DNA from: Pararhizobium sp.
GTDB lineage: Bacteria; Pseudomonadota; Alphaproteobacteria; Rhizobiales; Rhizobiaceae
Direction of reading: 5' to 3'
DNA: 64,000 bases
Assembly (NCBI GenBank): GCA_030655075.1
Contig: JAURWE010000124.1
Coordinates: 1-64,000, forward strand
Both the position numbers and the translations under genes were made by a program. Under the pieces are notes generated by a model. It ran no database searches, was not told where the DNA came from, and saw nothing but the letters and a program-made list of their open reading frames with translations. This document shows positions 53,893-62,095 of the stretch, in pieces; within the stretch, counting starts at the first letter, position 1; every line of letters begins with the position of its first letter.

Positions 53893-54744
53893 ATGCCTGC
53901 GCGGCATCCAACCTCATCGGATATTGTCATGTTTGAACACGTCGTCAGCGGCAAACATTCCGCTTTGCCGAACTTCAGCATCCACTGGCCGCAAGGCTTT
54001 GACCCCAAATCTGCAGAGCTCAACATCCCACGCCGTTTTACCTTCATCGGCCTGCCCGATAGCAAGGCCCGCGAGCTGCGCACGATCCTGGCCGAACTGG
54101 ACTTCTCCAATCCCGCTTTGGGCTGCGACGTACAAAATGCGCAAACCGTACGGCTTGTCGATATCGACAATTGCCTTCTCCCCCTCCCCTTGGAAGGTCC
54201 CGGCTCGGCCGCCTTTGCGATCGTCCGGCGTAATCTGCCGGATATAGACAGGCTGTTTTCCTGCGGGTTCACCGACTACATCACCTATCCGTTCAGCGTC
54301 CGGGAAATCCAGCGGCGCCTGCTGAGCGCACTGACTGCAGGCACCATCACCATTCCAGCCACAACGCCGTGCATCGACCCGATGGTGAAGGCGGCCTGCA
54401 GATCGCTGGAGGCGCATCTCGCTGATCCGATCACCGTCGATGGACTGGCGGCAAGCCTCGGGACCAATCGCAATACCTTGAACAGGGCCTTCAACCAGGC
54501 GTTCGGCGTCGGGCCGATCACCTGGCTGCGCCAGCGGCGCTGCGACGTGGCGGCTCAGCTGCTGCGCGACACGACGGAAAGTGTTCTCAACATCGCCCTG
54601 ACCGTCGGTTACGGCGATCCGAACAATTTCTCCACCGCATTTCGCCGGATCTACAACGCGGGACCTCTGGAGTTCCGCAGAAAAATGTCGGGCGCAAAGA
54701 ATTCAGACACCGGCTCAAAGGCAAGCCGCAACGCCGCCCGCTAG
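53893..54744 (+). CDS. AraC-family regulator with degenerate receiver-like N-terminal domain
   Basis: 283 residues. The C-terminal 100 are an AraC double HTH (VDGLAASLGTNRNTLNRAFNQAFGVGPITWLRQRR, then VLNIALTVGYGDPNNFSTAFRRIY). The N-terminal part looks like a receiver fold: VRLVDIDNCLLPL, then CGFTDYITYPFSVREIQRRL, which parallels the GADDYLTKPF end of receivers but has Tyr in place of the conserved Lys. It is unlikely to be phosphorylated normally. TGAGGT precedes the ATG at 53893; an ATG 12 codons later is possible. Likely regulator of the following genes. Confidence 0.8.
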   Translation: MPARHPTSSDIVMFEHVVSGKHSALPNFSIHWPQGFDPKSAELNIPRRFTFIGLPDSKARELRTILAELDFSNPALGCDVQNAQTVRLVDIDNCLLPLPLEGPGSAAFAIVRRNLPDIDRLFSCGFTDYITYPFSVREIQRRLLSALTAGTITIPATTPCIDPMVKAACRSLEAHLADPITVDGLAASLGTNRNTLNRAFNQAFGVGPITWLRQRRCDVAAQLLRDTTESVLNIALTVGYGDPNNFSTAFRRIYNAGPLEFRRKMSGAKNSDTGSKASRNAAR

Positions 54745-54767
54745 TCTCCGGTTGTTGGCGAGGGCCA
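54673..54767 (+). repeat. Left copy of an imperfect direct repeat (3' end of the AraC-like gene plus leader)
   Basis: The segment from the codons for the AraC C-terminus through GTTGTTGGCGAGGGCCA is repeated imperfectly at 61893-61986 in the same orientation. Shared blocks include GCAAAGAATT, TACCGG/CACCGG, CAAAGGCA, and TGTTGGCGA-GGCCA. The two copies bracket 54.8-61.9 kb. Confidence 0.75.
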
Positions 54768-54802
54768 CACGTTTTCCCGAAACACGAGAGGATAAATCGA
54801 CA

Positions 54803-55429
54803 ATGGTAACCGAGAACATCAGCCTGAATTTCGTCAACCGCTCCGGTGACACGAACAATTCCAGCATCGTCATTTTCCAGCAAAACGTCGCCGAATCGTT
54901 CGGAGAGATCGCCGTCGCCTGGAAGGTCATCAAGAACTGCGGTCGTCTCGACCGCCACCCCTTCCTGTTCCCGCTCCAGTTCCAGGTCTCCGCCAAAGAC
55001 AGCTGGGGCAACTACACGCCGCAGCTTACCGCCTATGATGGCCAGGCCTATGACATGACGCTCGACACATCCGGCGACGTGCTGCAACTGTCGAAGACGG
55101 ACGCCACCTCCCAGAACGAGGTCGAAGTGCGCAACAAGCTGACGCAGGGCGCGATCAGCGCCTGCATCTTCAAGGACGGAAAGCTTCTGGCCACCAAAAC
55201 CAATATGGCACCCGGCCAGAAGGCCGTGTTCCAGTTCCAGCCGCGCATCTACATCGGCGTCGTCAGCCAGGTGAGCGAGGGCCAGATCATGAACTCGGCG
55301 ATCATCAGCCAGGTCAACACCGAGATCAACCTGTTCGGCATCACCAGTGCCGACATTGTCATGGTTGGTGGCGGCCCCGGACCAAACTCGACATCGTTCG
55401 AATTCCAGCTGGAAAACATCAACAAGTAG
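54803..55429 (+). CDS. Unrecognised beta-rich soluble protein
   Basis: 208 residues, no signal peptide or membrane helix. Sequence is rich in Asn, Gln, Ser and beta-formers: NFVNRSGDTNNSSIVIFQQNV, DSWGNYTPQLTAYDGQ, GVVSQVSEGQIMNSAIISQVNTE, and a glycine-rich VMVGGGPGPNSTSF near the end. GAGAGGA lies 11 bases before the ATG. A strong stem-loop follows it, so it may be expressed more than later genes. I do not recognise the family; an abundant structural or binding protein would suit the composition. Confidence 0.7.
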   Translation: MVTENISLNFVNRSGDTNNSSIVIFQQNVAESFGEIAVAWKVIKNCGRLDRHPFLFPLQFQVSAKDSWGNYTPQLTAYDGQAYDMTLDTSGDVLQLSKTDATSQNEVEVRNKLTQGAISACIFKDGKLLATKTNMAPGQKAVFQFQPRIYIGVVSQVSEGQIMNSAIISQVNTEINLFGITSADIVMVGGGPGPNSTSFEFQLENINK

Positions 55430-55460
55430 CCGCCGGCCAACTGAGAGACCTGATCGTTTG

Positions 55461-55500
55461 AGCCGGAATACCAGCCCATCAACCCGCTTGTATTCCGGCT
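55461..55500 (+). other. Long-stem hairpin between two unknown genes
   Basis: AGCCGGAATAC (55461-55471) pairs perfectly with GTATTCCGGCT (55490-55500) across an 18-base loop. It lies in the 102-bp gap between the 208- and 181-residue genes. There is no U-run, so it may slow or partly stop transcription, or protect the upstream message. Confidence 0.55.
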
Positions 55501-55531
55501 TCCCTTCGACGAGCGAAAGGACCGTGACCCC

Positions 55532-56077
55532 ATGAAAGCGCCAATCAACCTGAAGCTTGCAGGAGCCAAAACCGCTTCCGTCTCAACACGGCCGGGAAAC
55601 GGCGATACCCCCACCCATCCCATCGTCGCTCCTGCCATTACCCCAGCCGACGAAGGCTCGAAATTACACGCAACGATCACCAAAAGCTGGATTTCCGGCG
55701 GCATTGTCGGCACCGACAAGGGCAAGGTCTCTGTCGTGGCGGTCTATCCTGCAGTGAAGGACACCAAGACCGGCGCCATCAGCCTCGGTGCCAGCAGCTT
55801 CGCCCTGACCATTACGCATCTCGATACCAATGTCAGCGCGGAGATCAACCCTTACGATTTTTCGAACACGGAGTGGATGGAGATCCCCGCGCCGGACGAT
55901 CCGGCCGATATCCCGAATTTTCACGTGACCGGCGAGGTCAAGATCGATGTGCAGGCATCCGGAAAAATGATGCGGGTCCGGTTCCATCATCACGACAGCG
56001 CCAGGAACCTCGCCGATATCGGCTATGTTTTCGCGCTGGACATTCCCGCGAACACGCCTTTCAAGCCGTCTTCGTAG
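55532..56077 (+). CDS. Unrecognised 181-residue protein
   Basis: No signal peptide or membrane segment. The first 50 residues are low-complexity (Pro, Thr, Ala), followed by a beta-rich body: KLHATITKSWISGGIVGTD, SSFALTITHLDTNVS, MMRVRFHHHDSARNLADIGYVFALDIP. AAAGG precedes the ATG. The next gene starts six bases after its stop. Function unknown; the fold looks like a beta sandwich. Confidence 0.65.
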   Translation: MKAPINLKLAGAKTASVSTRPGNGDTPTHPIVAPAITPADEGSKLHATITKSWISGGIVGTDKGKVSVVAVYPAVKDTKTGAISLGASSFALTITHLDTNVSAEINPYDFSNTEWMEIPAPDDPADIPNFHVTGEVKIDVQASGKMMRVRFHHHDSARNLADIGYVFALDIPANTPFKPSS

Positions 56078-56083
56078 CATGTC

Positions 56084-56665
56084 ATGCAGACCCGGCTGAC
56101 CTACGAAAACGGCTCTCTCAACCCGCATGTCAGCCGGGTGGGCCTGTTCTGGCACGTTTCCGGGATGGCGCCGGGTGCAGTGCCGGTCCTCTGGGCGGCC
56201 ATCGAGCGATGCCGGTTCGGCTGGCACCACCCGATCTCGATCGGTTGGCCGCCGTCATTCTGGATCCGTGATGTCAACGGCAACGAATGCCCGCTGCCGG
56301 AAGGCTATGACAATCCGCAGACCGGGACCCGGATAGACGGCCCGCATGGCCATGGGCTCCGATCGGGCTTTGTGCTGACGCAAGATACACCGCGTCCCGA
56401 TCTGGCACTCTGCATCTGCCGAAACGGCCGGTCGATGGCGGAACTGCCGCTTGCGGCTGCGGGGTCCAGCGCCCTGTTCATGCCCGATCGTCTGGTGTTC
56501 CAGATCGACTGCGCGACCCGGCTGCACGGCCGGATGACCGACACCGGTGGTACGTCCTTTGCCGTGGGCGGGCTGCAGGCCCTGACAGTTCAGCTTCGCG
56601 GCGGCACGCCCGGCCCTTGGGCAACGCCGCTCAATCTCGTCTCTTACCGTGCGGAACCGGCCTGA
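56084..56665 (+). CDS. Unrecognised 193-residue protein
   Basis: Trp- and His-rich soluble protein: GLFWHVSGMAPGAVPVLWAAIERC, FGWHHPISIGWPPSFWIRDVNG, and DLALCICRNGRSMAELPLAAAG. Directly downstream of the 181-residue gene (six-base gap) and 28 bp before the Nudix-like gene, so within one transcript. No known motif is visible. Confidence 0.62.
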   Translation: MQTRLTYENGSLNPHVSRVGLFWHVSGMAPGAVPVLWAAIERCRFGWHHPISIGWPPSFWIRDVNGNECPLPEGYDNPQTGTRIDGPHGHGLRSGFVLTQDTPRPDLALCICRNGRSMAELPLAAAGSSALFMPDRLVFQIDCATRLHGRMTDTGGTSFAVGGLQALTVQLRGGTPGPWATPLNLVSYRAEPA

Positions 56666-56693
56666 TCCGATCCGCCGTCGAAAGGAGTGTCCG

Positions 56694-57395
56694 ATGCCAA
56701 AATACTTCGTCTACACTGTTGTCTTCTCCCGCACGCCGCAGGACAGCGTCCGGTTCATCGGCTTCCAGAAGAGAGCCAAGGGATATTACTTTTCGTCCCG
56801 GTCCGGCACGATTATCCCCCAGGGCCAGCCGCTCAAGGGTGCCGCGAAATTCGCGCTGCCCGGCGGTGCATTCGAAGGCGTAGACTGGGACGCCAACAAC
56901 GATGTTCTGGCCCAGTGCCAGAAGGAATTCACGGAAGAATGCGGCCGGCAGATCAGTTTCGTCACCAATGACGACGTTGTCAGCGGCGTGGTCGAGGATG
57001 ACGATGCGGTGATCCATGCCGTTGCCTATCTGCAGCGATGGGCGGTCGTGATCCAAGGGGCGCCCAACATCAAGGGTTATGCCGCGATGTATCTCAAGGT
57101 GCCGGACAAGGCCCTGGATCTGTTCGCGGCCTATATCGGCGCCTGCCTCGATCAGCGCAATCAGGCTGCGCAAAAGATTATAAAAGGCGAATGGAAGGCT
57201 GGAGACTACGCCAAGATTGCCCAGCAGTTTCCCTTGGCACCGCCGGACGACGAGATTGATCTGATCGAGCCGCCGATCCGCGTGATCGCGCAGGGCGAGT
57301 TCAACGATGATCCGCTGATCAACAGCCTTGAGGGGGATTCGGATACCGACTGGTTTGCGCAGATCCTCAAGGGTCTTGAAACCATAGACGGCTGA
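56694..57395 (+). CDS. Nudix-hydrolase-like protein
   Basis: 233 residues. The segment LPGGAFEG ... CQKEFTEECGR at about 58-90 resembles the Nudix box (GGxxExGE...REUxEExGU), although the spacing between GG and the REUxEE part is longer and the first Arg is Lys. Nudix enzymes hydrolyse nucleoside diphosphates linked to another group. AAAGGAG at 56681-56687 fixes the ATG. The C-terminal third is acidic (DDEIDLIEPP, LEGDSDTDW). It lies nine bases before the 997-residue gene. Confidence 0.62.
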   Translation: MPKYFVYTVVFSRTPQDSVRFIGFQKRAKGYYFSSRSGTIIPQGQPLKGAAKFALPGGAFEGVDWDANNDVLAQCQKEFTEECGRQISFVTNDDVVSGVVEDDDAVIHAVAYLQRWAVVIQGAPNIKGYAAMYLKVPDKALDLFAAYIGACLDQRNQAAQKIIKGEWKAGDYAKIAQQFPLAPPDDEIDLIEPPIRVIAQGEFNDDPLINSLEGDSDTDWFAQILKGLETIDG

Positions 57396-57404
57396 GGTGT
57401 CGTC

Positions 57405-60398
57405 ATGACCGGTCACGTTGAGATCCAGGAATGGCGCGATATTCCGCACAAGAATCCGCATGAGGAAATCGTCATCCGTTTTCTCATCACCTATGCGGAT
57501 GCGCGCCGCAGTTCCGTCCTGAACGTGGCCGCCGAAATCTTCCGGGCGATGATACCGCTGGAAAAACACCTCGTCGAAGGGCTCCGGTTCGATCACGACA
57601 CACCGTTCCGGGCAGCCTTTGCCGGCGGACGCAAGGTCCATGGCTGGTTGCGCTGGCGCACCGGCCTCGATGTGCAATATTCGCAGCAGATCATGGGCCG
57701 GGTGGAAATGGAGGAGACCGCAGAGGTCAACTCCTGGAACTATGTCGGTTTCATGATCTGCTTTGGCAGCGCACATCCGGGCCCGCCGCCAAAACCACCG
57801 CCGCCGGACGATGGTGAACTGCCCCTGCCCGGCCCTTTGCCGATCCCCGATCTGGCCAAGGGCATGACGATCGCCGATGCGCATCTGGAGGCGGGCGAAC
57901 TCTTCCCGTTCGTCTACATCAGGCCTTGGCCGAAACTGGCGAATCGCCTTGCCGATCAGCAGTTCATGACAGTGCCGGCAGCGGCGGCCGCCAGCCCTTT
58001 TTATACGAGCCTCAAGGGCGTGGCGCCCGCAGACAAGCGCGGCAAGGCGGTGGCCTTCATCAACGACACCATCGCCCCCGCCAAAAGCGGCACACCAGCG
58101 GAACCCTTTGTGACGCCGGACACTGTACTGGCGCCGCCCTTTGGCAGCCTTTTGCATTTCCCCCATCATCTCAGGCAGGACTGCACTTATGTGGGTCTGG
58201 ATATCTGGGTTGTCGAAACCTTCGGAAGCTGGGAGACCCTGGCGGATGCGCGGCAATCGGTTCAAGCCCAGGCGGCGCTTGTCGATATCTGGAATTCCGT
58301 GATCGCGCTGATGACTACGCTCGGCTACGACCACACCTGGTTTTCCGATCTGATCCGGCTGTTGCAGGCCACGCATCTGGTCGATTGGGTGCTGGCATTC
58401 CGGCAGGCGCACCCCAAGAAAGGCGACACCCATGCGCCGGAGCCCTCCAATGCGGCGCTTTCGCGCGCAGTCAGCGCCGTCTGGGTTTTGCCGGACGACA
58501 TATTTCCCATCGACCCGCCTCCGGCACCTGTCGCTCCACCGGCCGTGCAGCCCTATGCCGTCGGCGCCATCCGCACGGTGCATTATCAGCCTGGACATTA
58601 TGTCCTGGGCGACGTGCAGCGCATCGAGACGGTCACTGCCGGCGAAACCCGCCAGGAAATCCGCCGCAATCTGCACCGCGTCGAAACGGTTGACGACGAG
58701 CAGGCGTCGCACGGAAGCACCGTCAGTTCCGGCCGGGATACGACGACGGCCGACCTCATCAATCAGGTCCAGAAGACGCTGTCGGACCGGGTATCGGCCA
58801 CGACGATCGACAAGTATCAAACGGACTACGGGCAACCCACGACAAACTCGATGAAAGTCACCGGAAACTGGTGGGTGCAGGAACAGCCGGCCGGCGGTTA
58901 TCTGAAGGACATTTCGAAATTTGCCCGTGATGTCATCGAGCGTTCGGTCAAGATTCTGCACCGTGAATCCGTTCTTCACCGCAGCGGCCGGATTTTCGAG
59001 GAACTGGAAACCACGCAGACCCGCACCCTGGCCAATGCCGGAAGCCACGGCAATCTTCAGACCGTCTTTCGCTGGGTGAACCGCACCTACCATTTGCAAA
59101 CCCGCGCCAGCGAGGATCGGCTCGTCTTCGAAATCTTCGTCGACAATCCCGGCACCGAGCTCGTTCAGGCGATGTCGCAATATGACCGGATCGAGTTGAC
59201 GCCTCCTGTTTCACCCGTATCCATGGGCGTGTCTTCCTATAGCAATCTGTCGCCCGAACCCGTCAAACAGAGCTCGCCGCCTGCATCCGTCTATTATCTC
59301 GATATTTTTCAGGCCTATGGCATCCCCCCCGATGGTGACGCACCGCCGGCCATCAAGGTGCTCAGCACCGGTCTCACGTCCCGAAATCCGGTGGCGGAGA
59401 CCAAGTTGGACGTGCTCGACGGTTATCTCCCAGTTGCGGCCACCGCCAGCGTCAGCAGCTTTACCACGGGGTCAACGGCACAGGTGGTGATAGCGGGCGT
59501 CCCCCTGACGGCGGCTCAGCCCGCCGGCACGACCACCACATTCAAGGGCGACCTGTCCGGTATCTCCGCCCGCTATGCCAGCCGGCTGTGGGCGTCGATC
59601 CTGTGCAGCCCTCCCCCGCCCGCATCGTCCGCCAAGGATGACGCACCCGCAGACGGCCCGGCACCGGCTCCCGATACATCCCCTGCGGAAGGCGCAACGG
59701 AGTTCACCACCTATTATGCTGCAAGCATTCAGGTGCAATGTACCCGCAGCGCCGCGACGCTGGCCAACTGGCAGATGGCAGCGTACCAGAAAATTCAGGC
59801 CGCCTATCAGGCCGCCCTGGCCGATCATCAAATGGCTCCCGACGACCAAAGACGGGTGCTGCAGGCGGAAAATCCCGCGTTTCTGACGCAGATCGTTCAA
59901 GAACAGATCGTTCAGTCCGCCATAGCGCTCTTCGCCCGCGCAACCGCCGCCCTATCCGGCGATACAACCGGCGAAACGGTCAGCCGGACATTCGAGCCGC
60001 GCTACGCGCAGTTCCTGCGCCAGGCGTTCGACTGGGACGGCATGGCCGTCGAGCTGATCCGCAATCCGCAGGGCGATCCCTATCTCAGTGAAGGGCAAAC
60101 ATCGTTGACCTCACTGTTTTCCCCAAGCCGTTATCTGCGCGATCTGCTGCGGGCCAGACAGGCGCGCCTTTTGTTGTCCGTCAAGCCGGATGCCGCCCGC
60201 ATGGTGTTGCTGGCCTTTCGCACCGGCCAGATCTGGCCCTGTGCAGGCGATCTCGCGCCCTGCATGCGCGAAGACATGAGCGCCGTCGATCTGCTGCTGG
60301 AACAGCCGCATCCGCCACCCGCACCACCCCATGACAGCTGGACGGTCACCGTTCCCACAGCAATGATCGCCCTGTCGCACGACAATCCTTTCACTTGA
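57405..60398 (+). CDS. Unrecognised 997-residue multi-segment protein with proline-rich linkers
   Basis: No signal peptide or membrane helix. Segments: a globular N-terminus (1-124); a Pro-rich linker (125-148, PGPPPKPPPP); a mixed domain (150-365); a second Pro-rich linker (367-383); a striking charged block GDVQRIETVTAGETRQEIRR at 402-421; a helical/Thr-rich region to about 520; beta-rich parts to 720; a third Pro/Ala linker near 740; and a helical C-terminus. TGAGGTG precedes the ATG. A phage-collar-like gene follows 28 bp later. It may be a scaffold or fibre-like protein; this is inference. Confidence 0.65.
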   Translation: MTGHVEIQEWRDIPHKNPHEEIVIRFLITYADARRSSVLNVAAEIFRAMIPLEKHLVEGLRFDHDTPFRAAFAGGRKVHGWLRWRTGLDVQYSQQIMGRVEMEETAEVNSWNYVGFMICFGSAHPGPPPKPPPPDDGELPLPGPLPIPDLAKGMTIADAHLEAGELFPFVYIRPWPKLANRLADQQFMTVPAAAAASPFYTSLKGVAPADKRGKAVAFINDTIAPAKSGTPAEPFVTPDTVLAPPFGSLLHFPHHLRQDCTYVGLDIWVVETFGSWETLADARQSVQAQAALVDIWNSVIALMTTLGYDHTWFSDLIRLLQATHLVDWVLAFRQAHPKKGDTHAPEPSNAALSRAVSAVWVLPDDIFPIDPPPAPVAPPAVQPYAVGAIRTVHYQPGHYVLGDVQRIETVTAGETRQEIRRNLHRVETVDDEQASHGSTVSSGRDTTTADLINQVQKTLSDRVSATTIDKYQTDYGQPTTNSMKVTGNWWVQEQPAGGYLKDISKFARDVIERSVKILHRESVLHRSGRIFEELETTQTRTLANAGSHGNLQTVFRWVNRTYHLQTRASEDRLVFEIFVDNPGTELVQAMSQYDRIELTPPVSPVSMGVSSYSNLSPEPVKQSSPPASVYYLDIFQAYGIPPDGDAPPAIKVLSTGLTSRNPVAETKLDVLDGYLPVAATASVSSFTTGSTAQVVIAGVPLTAAQPAGTTTTFKGDLSGISARYASRLWASILCSPPPPASSAKDDAPADGPAPAPDTSPAEGATEFTTYYAASIQVQCTRSAATLANWQMAAYQKIQAAYQAALADHQMAPDDQRRVLQAENPAFLTQIVQEQIVQSAIALFARATAALSGDTTGETVSRTFEPRYAQFLRQAFDWDGMAVELIRNPQGDPYLSEGQTSLTSLFSPSRYLRDLLRARQARLLLSVKPDAARMVLLAFRTGQIWPCAGDLAPCMREDMSAVDLLLEQPHPPPAPPHDSWTVTVPTAMIALSHDNPFT

Positions 60399-60426
60399 TC
60401 CCCTCCCATGATCAGCGGAGCGACCG

Positions 60427-61056
60427 ATGCTGTCACCGATGTTTCCATCACCGCTTTTTCCCGGCCCGTTTCCGGGGCAAGAGCCCCGCCACCGGTTTTT
60501 TCCGCAGCCGCATCCCGGCGTGCACGACGGCGTTCCTGTCGGCGCGATCATCGTTTTTCCGGGCGAGATCCTGCAACAGACGCACACGCTCACCACCGCC
60601 ATGACGGACCTTCGCTACATACCCTGGATGATCTGCGACGGTTCCAGCTTGCTCACCACGGAATATCCGGAGCTGTTCCGCGTCATCGGCGGGCTTTATG
60701 GTATGGACGGGACGGACAAATTCAAACTTCCGGACTATCGCGGATACTTCCTGCGCGGTGTCGATCTGGACCAGCGGATCGACAAGGACGAACGGACCCC
60801 GCCGCCCGGCAAGGCGGCCGATCCCGGCGGCGTCGGGTCCACCCAGATGGACGCCTTGCAGGATCACGAGCATGGCCTCCTGCTGTCCGCTACCACCGTT
60901 CCGCCCGGGACAAGCACGGCTGTGGACCTGGCGATACCCTCGGCGACGGCGGCGTCGCAAACCGATATGATCTACAAGGACGGCAAGGTCCGGATCAGCG
61001 CGATCGAAACCCGCGCCGTCAATATCGCGGTCAACTGGCTGATCAAGACCAGGTGA
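60427..61056 (+). CDS. Phage tail collar domain protein
   Basis: 209 residues. After a Pro/Phe-rich start (about 35 residues) comes a tail-collar (Mdp-type) domain: GAIIVFPGEI, WMICDGSSLLTTEYPELFRVIGGLYG, and FKLPDYRGYFLRGVDLD. The C-terminus has NIAVNWLIKTR, the usual end of these proteins. Collar domains occur in phage short-tail fibres and in microcystin-dependent proteins of non-phage bacteria. No tail-tube, sheath or baseplate gene is present. Start 60427 has GGAG upstream. Confidence 0.85.
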   Translation: MLSPMFPSPLFPGPFPGQEPRHRFFPQPHPGVHDGVPVGAIIVFPGEILQQTHTLTTAMTDLRYIPWMICDGSSLLTTEYPELFRVIGGLYGMDGTDKFKLPDYRGYFLRGVDLDQRIDKDERTPPPGKAADPGGVGSTQMDALQDHEHGLLLSATTVPPGTSTAVDLAIPSATAASQTDMIYKDGKVRISAIETRAVNIAVNWLIKTR

Positions 61057-61062
61057 GAACCC

Positions 61063-61737
61063 TCACGGCTCGTGAAGCAGGGCATTCGGTTGCAGGATCG
61101 TCATCCTCTGCCGTCCGGCCTGCAGAATTCCTGCCCGCTCCATCAAAGAGATTGTCCGGCTGACCTCTTCGCGGCTGGCGCCGATCGACCGGGCGATTTC
61201 CGCATGGGTTGGAAACGGCGTCAGCTGCCCGTTCGGTTTGAATGTCCCTGTTTCCAGCGCCATTCGCGCCAGATAGGCCTTCAGGCGCTTGTCGACGCTC
61301 TGGCTCGCGAGCTGGTAGCTGCGCTCGGTCAGCGCGCGGATGCGCGAGACCAGATCAATCATGATCCGCTGCCGCACCAAGGGGACAGTGTCGAGCAGGT
61401 CTAGAAAGGCCTTGCGTTTCATGACGATCAGGCAGGAATCGGTCTTCGAATAGACGGAAAGAGACCGCGTACCGCCATCAATGGCCGACAGTTCGCCAAA
61501 GTAGTCATGCGCATTCAGCCGCGCGAAGATAAGCTCTCGCCCATCCCTGTCGAGATAGATCGCCAAAAGCAGCCCGGAGCGGAGAAAATAGACGTCGCCG
61601 CTGGCGTCGTCCTGGCTGAAGACGATCTGGCCGGTGGAAAAATATCTGGTTCGCACATCGCGGATGTCGAGACCGATCATCTCGCGTGTGACCCCGGCAA
61701 ACAGGGGACTGTTCAGCAATTGACCAATGTCGGTCAC
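61063..61737 (-). CDS. Crp/Fnr-family transcriptional regulator
   Basis: 224 residues: a cyclic-nucleotide-binding-type beta-roll (FSTGQIVFSQDDASGDVYFLRSG ... DYFGELSAIDGGTRSLSV), a dimerisation helix, and a C-terminal winged HTH (PTHAEIARSIGASREEVSRTISLMERAGIL). The cNMP-pocket GELSxxxGGxRSxSV pattern is near that of Crp (GELG...R.A). No Fnr-type N-terminal cysteines. It converges with the collar gene (six-base gap) and diverges from the genes at 62 kb. cAMP made by the 1007-residue cyclase is a candidate effector. Confidence 0.88.
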   Translation of the reverse strand: MTDIGQLLNSPLFAGVTREMIGLDIRDVRTRYFSTGQIVFSQDDASGDVYFLRSGLLLAIYLDRDGRELIFARLNAHDYFGELSAIDGGTRSLSVYSKTDSCLIVMKRKAFLDLLDTVPLVRQRIMIDLVSRIRALTERSYQLASQSVDKRLKAYLARMALETGTFKPNGQLTPFPTHAEIARSIGASREEVSRTISLMERAGILQAGRQRMTILQPNALLHEP

Positions 61738-61878
61738 CGGGTCGTTCCACTCCTGTCAAAAGGGTTGGCCATGACGCCAGGCGCCGAGCAGAGAACCGGG
61801 CCTGCTCATCAAAGCCAGTATCCCATCGCTCTGAAAGATGCCGTATTGCCGCAGCTCTGGAAAGGACAGAAAGCGGGG

Positions 61879-61923
61879 AACAGCCGGCTACGTTTTGCAA
61901 AAATGCGCACCGCAAAGAATTGA
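61879..61923 (+). pseudogene. Remnant of an AraC-type gene 3' end
   Basis: Translation reads NSRLRFAKMRTAKN then stop, aligning with NAGPLEFRRKMSGAKN at the C-terminus of the AraC-like protein at 53.9 kb. DNA around it is also alike. The rest of the 61738-62016 gap (about 280 bp) shows no other gene; it must hold the crp promoter and that of the following unit. Confidence 0.6.
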
Positions 61924-61986
61924 GATACCGGCGCAAAGGCAGGCCGGAATTCTTGGGATTAGCCTTCAGGTGTTGGCGATGGCCAA
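61893..61986 (+). repeat. Right copy of the imperfect direct repeat
   Basis: Counterpart of 54673-54767 (see that entry): GCAAAGAATT, TACCGG, GCAAAGGCA and TGTTGGCGATGGCCA recur in the same order. In both copies a new translation unit begins 35-50 bases downstream, so the repeat may carry a promoter or leader common to both. Confidence 0.72.
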
Positions 61987-62016
61987 AGGTCTGAACATCC
62001 ACCTGGAGGGCAATCC

Positions 62017-62094
62017 ATGATGCTACCTGAACATATCACACGCGATGCCGCCGGCCGCTGCAGCGGAACGGCCACTTTTATCGGAGGCCTCTGA
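62017..62094 (+). CDS. Possible 25-residue leader peptide
   Basis: ATGATG start with GGAGGG at 62005-62010, the strongest ribosome site in this part. The ORF encodes MMLPEHITRDAAGRCSGTAT plus five residues and stops one base before the ATG of the next gene (TGATATG). It contains that gene's own GGAGG, so its translation would expose or block the downstream start. It may simply be a coupling leader with no peptide function. Confidence 0.5.
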   Translation: MMLPEHITRDAAGRCSGTATFIGGL

Positions 62095-62095
62095 T

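Noticed and set aside
56631..59180. Open frame of 849 codons opposite the 233- and 997-residue genes
   Set aside because: Spans two genes and an intergenic gap on the other strand, lacks any motif, and the plus-strand genes have ribosome sites and tight spacing.
57405..61056. Prophage or tailocin remnant
   Set aside because: Only a collar domain is phage-like; no capsid, terminase, sheath, tube, baseplate, lysis or integrase genes are present.
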